Shown: positions 42,601-53,317, counted from the stretch's first letter. The stretch: DNA of 64,000 nucleotides from Closterium sp. Naga37s-1 (GCA_947471745.1 CANJKZ010001150.1:1290501-1354500); one strand, 5' to 3'. Program-made: numbers and translations. Notes: a model not told the origin generated them from the sequence alone.

Positions 42601-45600
42601 AGACCCGGTTGAGCCTGTCGAGGTAGCTGTCGACTCTCGTCCTGCTAGGGGTGCTGAGCCTGAGCGTGCGGAGCCTGGGGGTGCGGAGCCTGGGGTTGCG
42701 GAGTCTGGGGGTGCTGCGTCTGGGGGTGCTGAGTCTGGGGGTGCTGAGTCTGGAGGTGCTGAGCCTGGGAGTACTACACCTGGAGGAGCTCTCTCCTCAC
42801 AGCAGCTGCGTGAGTGGTACTTACAGTACTGCAGCCTCAGGAGAGGTGCCTCTGGAGCTAGGAGTGCTGCTGGAGCTGGTGCTAGTGCTTCCCCTCCTAG
42901 GCGGGAGCTGCCCTCTCCCCAGCGGCTCCGAGAGTGGTACGCGCGGCGCTGCAGTCTCCGGAGTGGCGCTCCTAGTGTCGCGGACCCTGGTGCTGGAGGT
43001 GCTACTGCTGCTGGCGGTGCTGCTGGTGCTCCTGGAGGTGCTGCTGGTGCTGGTGCTACTGACGCTGCTGGAGGTACTGCTGGTACTGGTGGTACTGCTG
43101 GTGCTGCTGGAGCTGCTAGAGGTACTCCTACAACTGGAGCTGCTGCTGGTGCTGAGGACCCGGGTGTTGGAGCTGCTGCTGGTGCTGCGGACCCGGGTGT
43201 TGGAGCTGCTGCTGGTGCTGCGGACCCTGGAGTTGGAGCTGCTGCTGGTGCTGCGGACCCTGGAGTTGGAGCTGCTGCTGGAGCTGAGGACCCTGGAGTT
43301 GGAGCTGCTGCTGGTGCTGCGGACCCGGGAGCTGGTGCTGCTGGTGTAGCTGGAGACCCTGGAGCTGAGGGTACTGGTGGTGCCTCTGCTGGTTCTGGAG
43401 GCGCTGCGCGGCCGCGGCCGTACTTCGTTCCGCTCCTTCAGCAGGTTCTTGGTCAGCCGCCTCCCCCTAGTCCTGCTCCCTCCTTAGAGTGTCCTCCGCC
43501 TGTCCAGTCGCAGTCACAGTTACCGCCTGCCTCGCCACTCCCTGGTCCTTCTCCTTATACTGGTCCGACTGGAGGTCTTACAGAGCGTCGTGAGCCTGAG
43601 TCTCGTCCTGCGTCGCCAGAGTCTCGTCGTGCGTCACCTGTTCGTGCTGCTCACACTGGTCGTCGTGTTCCGCGTCAGCGTCCTCCTGCTGTCCCAGGCA
43701 CTCACCAGATGGCACTTCGTCCTTCCACTGCTCCTCAGCGTGTCCCTCTGCCGTCTCCTCCTGCGTCTTCTCTTCCTGCTCTTGCTGACCCGGAGTCTGA
43801 CTCCCTTCGTGCTGCCAGTCCTACTGTCACGCGTCTCCTCGCCACAGTTGTCACTGACCCTTCCTTTGAGTCCTCTGCTGCGTCTGCTCTAGTCGCTGAG
43901 TTAGTTGACTTTGCTGCCACTTGTCGTCTAGACTACGCCGCTAGCCTTGTCGCTGAGTCTGAGTCTGAGTCTGTCTGTCCTTCGTCCGTCGGGGGTGAGT
44001 ATGCTCTTGGCACGGACGTCCTTGAGGACAGGCAGGAGGAGTTTGAGTGCTTTGCCGCTGCGTTACCTCATCTCGTGTCCATGCTGGTTGCCCCTGAGGG
44101 AGACCCGGATGCTCCAGACATCCCGACCCCGCGCTCTTACGCTGAGGCGATTGCGGGTGAGTACTCCTCTCAGTGGCAGACAGCCATGGACGCAGAGATG
44201 GCTTCTTGGAAGTCCACAGGCACCTACGTCGACGAGGTTCCCCCACCTGGGGCGAACATCGTCAGTGGCATGTGGATTTTCAGGGTGAAGCGGCCGCCGG
44301 GTTCTCCGCCTGTCTTCAAGGCGCGTTACGTTGCACGAGGCTTCAGTCAGCGAGAGGGAGTTGACTTCTTCCAGACCTTCTCCCCGACCCCGAAGATGAC
44401 CACTCTTCGGGTTCTGCTGCACGTCGCCGCTCAGCGTGACTACGAGCTCCACTCTCTTGACTTCAGCACAGCTTTCTTGCAGGGCAGCCTGCACGAGGAG
44501 ATCTGGCTGCGCCGCCCACCTGGCTTCACTGGGTCGTTCCCTCCTGGTACCCAGTGGAGCCTCCGACGGCCAGTCTACGGTCTCCGCCAGGCGCCGCGTG
44601 AGTGGCACGACACACTGAGGACTACACTTGCAGCTCTTGGGTTCGCTCCTTCTACTGCTGACCCGTCGCTGTTTCTACGCACCGACACTTCACTGCCGCC
44701 GTTCTACATCCTCGTGTACGTCGACGACTTGGTCTTTGCCACTGCTGACACTACGGCACTCGCCCACGTGAAGTCGGAGCTGCAGAAGAGACACACGTGC
44801 ACAGACCTGGGTGAACTGACAAGCTATCTTGGCTTGCGGATCACCCGGGACAGAGCACGGCGCACCATCACCTTGACTCAGTCACACATGGTGCAGCAGG
44901 TCCTTCAGCGCTTCCGCTTCACGTACTCCTCGCCTCAGCCCACTCCTCTGCCTACCGGTCACTCGCTCTCAGCTCTGCCTTTGGATGAGTCCGTAGAGCC
45001 GAGTGGCCCGTATCCAGAGCTTGTGGGCTGCCTCATGTACCTGATGACCTGCACTCGACCTGACCTTGCATACCCTCTTAGCATCCTTGCACGCTATGTC
45101 GCTCCTGGTCGTCACCGGAAGGAGCACATGGATGCCGCTAAGAGGGTGTTGCGTTACTTGTGCAGTACGTCGGGCATGGGGCTAGTGCTTGGAGGACGAG
45201 ACCGAGTTGTACTCACTGGGCACTCAGACGCTTCTTGGGCTGACGACCAGGCTACTCAGCGGTCGTCTCAGGGTTACACCTTCAGCCTTGGCTCTGGTTC
45301 TGTTTCTTGGCGTTCTACACGCTCGTCTTCCGTTCTCAGCTCCAGTTGTGAGGCTGAGATCTACGCCACAGCCATGGCTGCACAGGAGTTACGCTGGCTC
45401 ACCTACCTGCTGACTGACTTGGGAGAGCGGCCTCGTTCTCCTCCAGTGCTGTACGTCGACAACAAGGCTACCATTGCCTTGTGTGAGGAGCACAGACTGG
45501 AGCACAGAACGAAGCATATCGCTCTACGGTACTTCCTTGCTCGAGAGCTGCAGCAGCGTGGTCAGCTTCGTCTGCGTTACGTGGCCACTCGGGCCAACAC

Positions 45601-45670
45601 TGCTGATGTGTTCACCAAGGCGCTTCAGCCTTGTGACCATCAGCGCTTCTGTACTGTTCTAGGCCTGTGA
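39686..45670 (+). CDS. Copia B Gag-Pol polyprotein, last codons displaced by copia C
   Basis: One frame of 1994 codons. The Gag core occupies residues 1 to about 230 (MASPPVLAFDAEGRPVKFDT start, HLRTSEARFRAAMPDEF). A glycine-rich tract of about 90 residues follows. Then comes a Cys/His segment (CTYVIRTGDRTGQTC GRAHTTQRC) that replaces a classical CCHC knuckle. Protease DSGASRCFF has D492. The integrase finger and DDE triad are intact. The linker has GGAEP and AADPGVG repeats. Reverse transcriptase YVDD is at 1678 and RNase H ends with EHRTKHIALRYF and TRANTADVFTKAL. The stop at 45668-45670 lies in the copia C LTR. Skipping C, the frame would end at 53355-53357, twelve codons later. Confidence 0.95.
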   Translation: MASPPVLAFDAEGRPVKFDTWLDDLHLFLQLTAKEDISLYDHALGHATAPAATADSTARSQWQTRDAHARFAIRNSLPIDEREHFGQHKTAQALYTAVVARYSSPASAALGRLSLPYLFPDLASFHTVADLITHLRTSEARFRAAMPDEFLATNPPPLWLTLYHLVTRLPDTLRAVRDHFLSHCPTELTIALLEKELLAAEASIVAVGASRGDPRTPFFEGCSPSPLLPSVASASAADLLGAEKVGTASTSSWRRSGKGKGGKGGRGDGGGGGGGGGGGGGGGGGAGGTSGSGGGGGGSSGGGGRGGGGGGGGGGRGGGRGGGGRGGGGGGGGRGGAGSGQSQQRTLSPQELREWYSQHGGGGGLSCTYVIRTGDRTGQTCGRAHTTQRCFSRLDDAWRTQFPDATELPRWADLMKKNIDIYALDFDAILTAMYVMSTSGESAQYLRVPPDPGIRTSEATALGAGEAAALGASESAPPGTESTEALHTFTLDSGASRCFFRDRTALEPLARPVAVSLADPSGGPVIATSSTVLPCPAVPSGTLSGLHLPSFSTNLVAGCALQDGGVHQFTPAYERVTHCTCARTGRHLATFTRQPGSDLYTLTTESPQVAASASASGQLSAPCSCRSLAHETVLWHHRLGHPSVQRLRAMHKRYLVSGLPRVIPPLPPSPAPPCLPCVEGRQRAAPHSSSFPPTTAPLQTLHMDVWGPARVRGQGQERYFLIVVDDYSRYTTVFPLRTKGEVPDVLIPWIRASRLQLSERFHSDFPVLRLHSDRGGEFSSDLLAAYCAEHGIRQSFTLPASPQQNGVAERRIGLVKEVARTSLIHAAAPHFLWPFAVRYAAHQLNLWPRVSLPETSPTLRWTGEVGDASRFRVWGSRAFVRDTSADKLSSRAVPCVFLGFVPDASGWQFYHAASRRVLPSQDVTFDESVPYYRLFPYRTAPLPPPPLFLAQGAAMVDPLPPQGAAPSGVSQVDPVEPVEVAVDSRPARGAEPERAEPGGAEPGVAESGGAASGGAESGGAESGGAEPGSTTPGGALSSQQLREWYLQYCSLRRGASGARSAAGAGASASPPRRELPSPQRLREWYARRCSLRSGAPSVADPGAGGATAAGGAAGAPGGAAGAGATDAAGGTAGTGGTAGAAGAARGTPTTGAAAGAEDPGVGAAAGAADPGVGAAAGAADPGVGAAAGAADPGVGAAAGAEDPGVGAAAGAADPGAGAAGVAGDPGAEGTGGASAGSGGAARPRPYFVPLLQQVLGQPPPPSPAPSLECPPPVQSQSQLPPASPLPGPSPYTGPTGGLTERREPESRPASPESRRASPVRAAHTGRRVPRQRPPAVPGTHQMALRPSTAPQRVPLPSPPASSLPALADPESDSLRAASPTVTRLLATVVTDPSFESSAASALVAELVDFAATCRLDYAASLVAESESESVCPSSVGGEYALGTDVLEDRQEEFECFAAALPHLVSMLVAPEGDPDAPDIPTPRSYAEAIAGEYSSQWQTAMDAEMASWKSTGTYVDEVPPPGANIVSGMWIFRVKRPPGSPPVFKARYVARGFSQREGVDFFQTFSPTPKMTTLRVLLHVAAQRDYELHSLDFSTAFLQGSLHEEIWLRRPPGFTGSFPPGTQWSLRRPVYGLRQAPREWHDTLRTTLAALGFAPSTADPSLFLRTDTSLPPFYILVYVDDLVFATADTTALAHVKSELQKRHTCTDLGELTSYLGLRITRDRARRTITLTQSHMVQQVLQRFRFTYSSPQPTPLPTGHSLSALPLDESVEPSGPYPELVGCLMYLMTCTRPDLAYPLSILARYVAPGRHRKEHMDAAKRVLRYLCSTSGMGLVLGGRDRVVLTGHSDASWADDQATQRSSQGYTFSLGSGSVSWRSTRSSSVLSSSCEAEIYATAMAAQELRWLTYLLTDLGERPRSPPVLYVDNKATIALCEEHRLEHRTKHIALRYFLARELQQRGQLRLRYVATRANTADVFTKALQPCDHQRFCTVLGL

Positions 45671-45796
45671 ATTAAGAAAAACAGGAATGAGAATGACTAA
45701 GTGAAAGTTGGGTACAAGAAGCAAACCCTAGAAAACTGTACCCCATATGTGCTACCCCACTCTAGCCTACAGTAGCTATGTCATATAAATCTGACA
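45666..45796 (-). repeat. Copia C 3' LTR (left)
   Basis: 131 bp, TGTGAATT to ATCTGACA on the plus strand. Confidence 0.96.
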
Positions 45797-46020
45797 CACC
45801 CCCATAGGCAAAGTGGGGGAGAACAAGGGGTCACAAGACCAGTCAAGCAAAGCAAAGCAAAAAACAAGCTCAGGGTGGATCACAAAGTCACCACACATTC
45901 CGAGCACAAGTTCAAGGCCACAAGGCCAGTTCACAAGCAGGAGTACACATATATATAAAAAAGGCTAGACAAACAAGAGCAGGTATATATATATGTAACA
46001 GTACAAGCAAGGTCAAGAGG
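45797..46020 (-). other. Copia C 3' untranslated region
   Basis: Related to the 3' UTRs of A and B (shared CTTGTGACC, GATCCACCCTGAGCTTG and GCCTATGGGGGTG). The TATATATA stretches at 45948-45994 are peculiar to C. Confidence 0.8.
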
Positions 46021-49000
46021 TGAGCAAGTGAGGCAAGGTAGGCACAAGGCCCAGCTGAGTACAGAAGCGCTGATGGTCACAAGGCGCAAGTGCCTTGGTG
46101 AAGATATCAGCAGTGTTGGCCTCAGAGGCCAAGACGCAGCTGACCACGCTGCTGCAGCTCACGAGCAAGAAAGTAGCGGAGAGCAATGTGCTTCGTTCTG
46201 TGCTCCAGTCGCTGCTCCCGACACAAGGCCAGCATGGCCTTGTTGTCTACGTACAGCACTGGAGGAGAACGAGGCGGCTCTCCGAGGTCAGTCAGCAGGT
46301 AGGTGAGCCAGCGAAGCTCCTGTGCAGCCATGGCTCCTGCGTAGATCTCAGCCTCACAACTGGAGCCGAGAACAGAAGACGAGCGAGTAGCCCGCCACGA
46401 AACAGAGCCGGAACCAAGGCTGAAGGTGTAACCCTGTGACGACCGCTGCGTAGCCTGGTCGTCAGCCCAAGAAGCGTCTGCGTGCCCAGTAAGGACCACT
46501 GGACTCTGCCCTCCAAGCACAAGCCCCATGCCCGACGTACTGCACAAGTAGCGCAACACCCTCTTCGCTGCAGCCATGTGCTCCGGTCTGTGTCTCCCAG
46601 GAGCAACATAGCGTGCAAGAATGCTAAGAGGGTATGCAAGGTCAGGTCGTGTGCAGGTCATCAGGTACATGAGGCAGCCAACCAGCTCTGGGTACGGGCC
46701 ACTCGACTCTACGGACTCATCCGAAGGCAGAGCTGAGAGCGAGTGGCGAGTAGGCAGAGGAGTGGCCTGAGGCGAGGAGTACGTGAAGCCGAAGCGCTGA
46801 AGGACCTGCTGCACCATGTGTGACTGAGTCAGGGTAATGGTGCGGCGTGCTCTGTCCCGAGTGATCTGCAAGCCAAGGTAGCTGCGCAGTTCACCCAGGT
46901 CAGTGCACGTGTGTCTCTTCTGCAGCTCGGACTTCACGTGGGCTAGTCCAGCAGTGTCAGCTGTGGCAAAGACCAAGTCGTCGACGTACACGAGGATGTA
47001 GAACGGCGGCAAAGAAGTGTCGGTGCGCAGAAACAGCGACGGGTCGGCAGTAGAGGGAGCAAACCCAAGAGCCGCAAGTGTAGTCCTCAGTGTGTCGTGC
47101 CACTCACGCGGTGCCTGGCGGAGACCGTAGACTGGCCGCCGTAGGCTCCACTGGGTGCCAGGAGGAAAAGACCCAGTGAAGCCAGGTGGGCGACGCAGCC
47201 AGATCTCCTCGTGCAGGCTGCCCTGCAAGAAAGCAGTGCTGAAGTCAAGAGAGTGTAGCTCGTAGTCACGGTGAGCAGCTACGTGCAGCAGTACCCGAAG
47301 AGTGGTCATCTTCGGGGTGGGAGAGAAGGTATGAAAGTAGTCAACTCCCTGCCGCTGACTGAAGCCACGAGCCACGTAACGCGTCTTGAAGACAGGCGGA
47401 GAACCCGGCGGTCGCTTCACCCTGAAAATCCACATGCCACTGACGATGTTCGCCCCAGGAGGGGGAACAGCGTCAACGTAGGTGCCTGTGGACTTCCAGG
47501 AAGCCATCTCTGCGTCCATAGCTGCCTGCCACTGAGAGGAGTAGGGACCCTCTATCGCCTCCGCGTAAGAGCGCGGAGTCGGGATGTCAAGTGCATCCGG
47601 GTCTCCCTCAGGGGTAAGCAGTACGGACACGAGATGAGGTGAAGCAGCGGCCAAGCACTGGAACTCCTCCTGCCTGTCCTCAAGGACGTCCGTGCCAAGG
47701 GCACACTCACCCCCGACGGACGGAGGACAGACAGACTCAGACTCAGCAACAAGACTGGCGACGTAGTCTAGGCGACAGCGAGCAGCAAAGTCGACGAGCT
47801 CAGCAACAAGAGCAGACGCAGCAGTGGACTCAAAGGAAGGGTCAGTGACAACCGTAGCAAGGAGACGCGTGACAGTAGGACTGGCAGCGCGAAGAGAGTC
47901 CGACTCCGGGTCGGCAAGAGTAGGAAGAGAAGACTCAGGAGGAGAAGGCAAAGGGGCACGCAGAGGAGCAGTGGACGGACGCAGAGACATCCGGTGCGTG
48001 CCAGGGACAGGAGGAGGACGCTGACGCGAACCGCGACCACTAGTGCGAGCAGCACGGACAGGCGACGCAGGGCGAGACGCAGGCTCACGACGCTCAGCAA
48101 GACCTCCAGTAGGACCAGTGTAGGGAGACGGAGCAGGCAGTGGGGAGGCCGGCTGTAGCTGTAACTGCGACGGGACAGGCTGTGGACACTCTAAGGGAGG
48201 AGGAGGACCAGTAGAAGGCGGGAGACCAAGAACCTGCTGAAGGAGCGGAACGAAGTACGGCCGAGGCCGCGCGGCGACTCCAGACACAGGAGGGACAGCA
48301 CCAGCACCCGCAGGGGCAGCACCAGCACCAGTAGCAGCTCCAGCTCCAGAACCCCCAGCAGCACCAGTAGTACCCCCAGCAGGACTGCCTCCAGGACCGA
48401 CAGCAGTAGCCTCCGCGCCAACACCCGCAGCAACTCCAGCTCCAGAAGTACCCGCAGGTCCAGCAGCTCCAGAACTCCCAGTACGAGCACCTCCGGGACC
48501 CGTGGCACCAGCTCCCTCAGAAGCAACAGAACCTCCAGTACCCGCAGCACCTCCAGCTCCAGCAGCTCCAGCAGCTCGCCTCCAGCGCCGGGCAAACCAC
48601 TCACGCAGCTCCTGGGGAGAGAGTGGCTCTCGGCGAGAGGGAGCACCCGGTGAACCGCCAGGCACAGCACCACCAGGCGTAGCACCCCCAGGCTCAGCAC
48701 CTCCAGGCGTAGTACCCCCAGGCTCAGCACCCCCAGACGCAGCACCCCCAGGCTCAGCACCTCCAGGCGTAGTACCCCCAGGCTCAGCACCCCCAGTCGT
48801 AGTATCCCCAGACTCAGCACCCCCAGGCTCAGCACCCCCAGGCTCAGCACCCCCAGGCGTAGCACCCACACGCTCAGCACCCCTAGAGTCAGCACCCCCA
48901 GGCTCAGCACCCTCAGCAGCACCAGAGTCACCAGCGACCTCGACAGGCTCAACAGCGTCTACCTGGGACACACCTGAAGGGGCAGGACCCTGAGGGGGGA

Positions 49001-50922
49001 GGGGGTCTACCGGGGGGGGACCTGGTACAAGGAAGAGCGGTGGCGGGGGGAGGGACGGAGTGCGGTAGGGGAAGAGGCGGTAGTAGGGGACCGACTCGTC
49101 GAACGTGACGTCCTGGGAGGACAGAACACGGCGAGAGGTGGGGTGGTAGAACTGCCACCCTGGGGCGTCAGGGGGGAAACCCAGGAAGACGCAAGGAGCA
49201 GCACGAGGGGACAGCTTGTCCGCAGACAAGTCGCGGACAAACGCCCGAGATCCCCAGACACGGAACGCAGACGCATCGCCAACCTTCCCCGTCCACAGCA
49301 AAGCTGGGGAGGTCTCCGGCATGGAGACCCTGGGCTGAAGGTTGATCTGATGCGCCGCGTACCGAACCGCAAACGGCCACAGAAAATGGGGGGCAGCCGC
49401 ATGCATCATGGACGTACGAGCGACGTCCATGACCATGCCAATGCGGCGCTCAGCAATCCCATTTTGCTGTGGAGAGTCCGGAAGCGTGAAGGTCTGGCGG
49501 ATGCCTCGTGCACGACAGTAGGCTCGCAGAAGGCCAGAGGAGAACTCTCCGCCTCTGTCAGAGTGCAGACGCAGAACAGGAAAGTCCGAGCCAAAGCTCC
49601 GCCTGAGCTGGAGACGAGCTGCGCGGATCCAGTCGATCAACACCTCAGTGACATCACCCTTGCTGCGCAAGGGGAAGACTGTAGTGTAACGCGAGTAGTC
49701 GTCAACCACCAGCAGGAAGTAGCGCTCGTGACCCTGTCCACGGACGCGGGCCGGGCCCCACACATCCATGTGAAGCGTCTGCAGCGGGGCCTCTGTCGGA
49801 GGAAACTGGGAGGAGTGAGGGGTAGCCCGCTGCCGTCCCTCGACACAGGGGACGCAGGTAGGGCCTGGCCCCGGAGGAAGGGGAGGGAGGGACCGGGGAA
49901 GACCAGAGACAAGGACACGGGAGGCCATGCTCCGGAGACGAAGCAGGGAGGGGTGGCCAAGGCGGTGGTGCCAGAGGAGAGTCTCGTGAGACAGGAGGCG
50001 ACACGAGCAGGGGGCAGACTCAGGACCAGACCTGGACGCTGCAGCAAACACCTGACCCGACGCAGCTACCTGACCAGACGCAGGGACTGGAGGAGACGCA
50101 GTGGTCAGTGTGTACAGGCTCGACCCTGGCCGACGTGTAAACGTGGCCAGGTGGCGGCCTGTCCGAGCGTCCGTGCAGTGGGTCACCCGCTGACTCGCAG
50201 GAGTGAACTGGTGAACCCCCGCATCCTGTAGGTCAGCACCACTCACCAAGTTCGTAGAGAACGAGGGGAGGTAGAGACCAGACAGGGTGCCAGAGGGGGC
50301 CGCCGGACACGGGAGGACAGTGGAGAAGTGAGCAAGGACAGGACCCCCAGAGGGGTCTGCCAGGGAGACCGCAACTGGCCGGCCAAGCGGCGTGAGTGTG
50401 GTGCGGTCTCGAAAGAAGGAGCGAGAAGCCCCCGAGTCAAGTGTGAAGGTGTGGGAGGCCGCAGCCGACGCAGAACCTGAGAGAGCAGACTCACCAGCAC
50501 CTGAGGGAGTAGACGCACCTAGAGCAGCAGCCTCGCTAGCACCTGGAGCAGCAGCCTCACCAGTACCTAGAGCAGCAGTCTCAATGCCCGGGTCGGGCGG
50601 AAAACACCGGTAACAGTCACCCTCATCACTAATAGTCACAGTATACACGGCAGCAAGAATAGCATCAAAGTCAAGGTCAAAGACAGCTACACCCGCCCTA
50701 GACAGCTCACCCCAGCGGGGGATCTCAGTGGCCTCAGGGAACTGGTGACGCCAAGCGTCCGTGAGGCGGCCAAAGCAGCGCTGGGTGGAGTGCGCACCCC
50801 CGCACTGCTCACCCGCGCGGTCGCCGGTGCGCAGGACGTAGGTGCACGGACCAGCACCCCCACCCCTCTGGCGTGCAGTGTACCACTCACGGAGCTGCTG
50901 AGGGGAGGGGACGTCACGAGTG

Positions 50923-50960
<38 letters not shown>

Positions 50961-51530
50961 CTGACCACCACCGGAGCTGACCCTCTGCGCAGCGCCACCC
51001 CGACCAGCTCCACCTCCTCCGCCGCCTCCTCCTCCACCGCCGCCACCTCCGCTCCCTCCGCCACCGCCGCTGCCTCCTGCGCCTCCACTGCCGCCACCTA
51101 CACCTCCACCCCCGCCACCACTCCCACCGCCACCACCACCTCCTCCACCACCTCCACCGCCGCCTCCACCGCCCCCGCTAGCTCCTCCAGCGCCCCTGCC
51201 CCCCTTGCCCCTGCCAGGGCGGCGTCTCCCGCTAGGGGTAGACGCTGCCCCAACCGACTCCAAACCAGCAAGGTCGGCCGCAGCAGCAGAGGCAACAGAG
51301 GGCAAAAGAGGGGAGGGGGAACACCCCTCAAAGATGGGGGTGCGAGGGTCACCACGAGAGGCTCCTACAGCGACTATGCTCTTTTCTGCTGCTAGGAGGG
51401 CCTTCTCGAGGAGGTCAACGGTGAGAGTGGTGGGACAAACTGAGAGGAAGTGGTCCCTGACTACGCGAAGGGAGTCAGGGAGACGGGTGACGATGTAGTA
51501 GAGGGTGATGTACATGGGGGGGGGGGTTCT
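46021..51530 (-). pseudogene. Copia C Pol region, frameshifted at both ends
   Basis: An open frame of about 1830 codons runs from the late Gag core to RNase H. It includes a Gly-rich tract with (GGGS)-like runs, poly-Gln, SPQQLREWYTARQ, and CTYVLRTGDRAGEQC GGAHSTQRC. The protease is DSGASRSFF and the integrase has HHRLGH and a D-D-E triad in VDDYSRYTTVF/LHSDRGGEF/SPQQNGIAERR. A long linker has about 20 GGAEPGG-type repeats. Reverse transcriptase has YVDDLVFA, and RNase H has YVDNKAMLAL. At 46122 a short deletion shifts the frame and ends the protein about 35 codons early. Upstream, the frame is separated from the Gag start by a G-run (51516-51528). Confidence 0.9.
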
Positions 51531-51987
51531 TGGCGCAGAACTCAGCAGGAAGCGCAGCGCGGTAGCGAGTGTCACTAGTGCGGAGGTGCGTGATGAGGTC
51601 AGCGACTGTGGGAAAGGCAGCAAGGTCAGGGAAGAGGTACGGTAGCATGAGGCGGCTCAGTGCAGCAGTGGCAGGGGAGGAGTAGCGTGCAACTACAGCG
51701 TCGTACAAGGTCTGAGCACTCTTGTACTGGCTAAAGTGCGCACGCTCAGAGGTAGGCAGGTGGCGACGCACAGCAAGACGTGCAGCAGCATCGCGCGTGG
51801 CCCACTGGGAGCGAACAGTTGCGTCAGCATCAGTGGCGGGAGCAGGAGAGGCACCAGAAGTGAGGTCAAAGAGGGAGAGGCCGTATGCCCTATCGCACTG
51901 TAAGAAAAGCTGCAGGTCATCTATCCAGACGTCAAAGTCAGTGGCCCGACCCTCAGCGTCAAAAGCGAGGACACTAGGGGTAGCCAT
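51531..51987 (-). pseudogene. Copia C Gag N-terminal part
   Basis: ATG at 51987 starts MATPSVLAFDAEGRATDFDV, close to the Gag of copia B. It runs to KNPPP, where a homopolymer G run on the plus strand breaks the frame. A one-base change in the run length would join it to the downstream frame, so this may be an assembly length error. Confidence 0.88.
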
Positions 51988-53186
51988 GACAGTAGTAGAC
52001 TAGCAGCGCAAACAGTGGGGTGAGGGCAGTGCTGTGAGAGAGGCGCTGCTCTTACCGGACAGGGCGGCTCGGGCGGCTCGGCTGCAGGGCGGCTCGGCGA
52101 CTCGGCTGCTGGGCGGCTCGGCTGCTGGGCGGCTCGGCGGCTCGGCTGCTGGGCGGCTCAGCGACTCGGCTGCTGGGCGGCTCGGCGGCTCTGCTGCTGG
52201 GCGGCTCGGCTGCTGGGCGGCTCGGCGGCTCGGCTGCTGGGCGGCTCGGTGGCTCAGCTGCTGGGCGGCTAGGCTGCTGGGCGGCTCGGCGGGGCCGCTG
52301 AGAGGGCGGCGTCCGGGGCCGCTGGGAGGAGGCGGCGGGGCCGCTGAGAGGAGGCGGCGGGGCCGCTGAGAGGAGGCGGCGGGGCCAGAAAGGTAGGTGG
52401 CGGGGCCGCGTCAGGGGCCGCGACAGGGGCCGCGTCAGGGGCCGCGTCAGGGGCCGCGGCAGGGGCCGCGTCAGGGGCCGCGGCAGGGCCGCGTCAGGGC
52501 GCCGCGTCAGGGGCCGCGTCAGGGCGCCGCCAGGGGCCGCGGCAGGACCGCGTCAGGGCCGCGTAAGGGGCCGCGGCAGGGGCCGCGTCAGGGGCCGCGT
52601 CAGGGCCGCGTCAGGGCCGCGGCAGAGCCGCTTCAGGGCCGCGTCAGGGGCAGCGGCAGGGCCGCGTCAGGGGCGCGGCAGGGGCCGCGTCAGGGCGCCG
52701 CGTCAGGGGCCGCGTCAGGGCGCCGCCAGGGGCCGCGGCAGGGCCGCGTCAGGGCCGCGTCAGGGCCGCGTCAGGGGCCGCTTCAGGGCCGCGGCAGGGG
52801 CCGCGGCAGGCCGCGTCAGGGCAGCGTCAGGGGCCGCGGCAGGGCCGCGTCAGGGCCGCGGCAGGGGCTGCGTCAGGGCGCCGCCAGGGGCCGCGTCAGG
52901 TCGCGTCAGGGCCGCGTCAGGCGCCGCCAGGGGCCGCGTCAGGGCGCCACCAGGGGGCGCGTCAGGGGCCGCGATAGGGCGCCGGCAGGGGCCTCGTCAG
53001 GGCGCCGCCAGGGACCGCATAGGGGGCGCGTGGGAGGCGGCGTAGGGGCCGCGTAGAGGCAGCGTAGGGGCCGCTAAAAAAAAAAATTAGGGTAGGGCGC
53101 AATGTGCGCGGGCAGCTAAAAAAAAAAAATTCTTATGGTGGGCCCTTAGGAAGGAACGGTCCCATGTAGGAACCCGCTCTATACCA
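51988..53186 (-). repeat. Leader repeats of copia C
   Basis: 52060-52300 is built of GGCGGCTCGGCTGCT-type units of about 15-30 bp. 52300-52390 holds GGCCGCTGAGAGGAGGCGGC units. 52400-53070 is a dense array of GGGGCCGCGTCAGG-type units of 13-16 bp. Two A-runs follow near 53080 and 53120. All frames give low-complexity Gly/Arg/Gln or Ala/Pro strings. Confidence 0.9.
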
Positions 53187-53317
53187 TGTGAATTAAGAAA
53201 AACAGGAATGAGAATGACTAAGTGAAAGTTGGGTACAAGAAGCAAACCCTAGAAAACTGTACCCCATATGTGCTACCCCACTCTAGCCTACAGTAGCTAT
53301 GTCATATAAATCTGACA
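53187..53317 (-). repeat. Copia C 5' LTR (right)
   Basis: 131 bp, identical to the left copy as far as compared. Confidence 0.96.

Larger units (their letters stand above)
45666..53317 (-). mobile_element. Ty1/copia retrotransposon C
   Basis: Two 131-bp LTRs (45666-45796 and 53187-53317) appear identical. The target duplication is AGGCC at 45661-45665 and 53318-53322. It is transcribed leftwards: the primer-binding site TGGTATAGAGC lies just inside the right LTR, and the polypurine stretch GCCTATGGGGGTG beside the left one. It carries Gag-Pol with two apparent frameshifts. It must be the youngest insertion, since it lies inside copia B. Confidence 0.97.
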
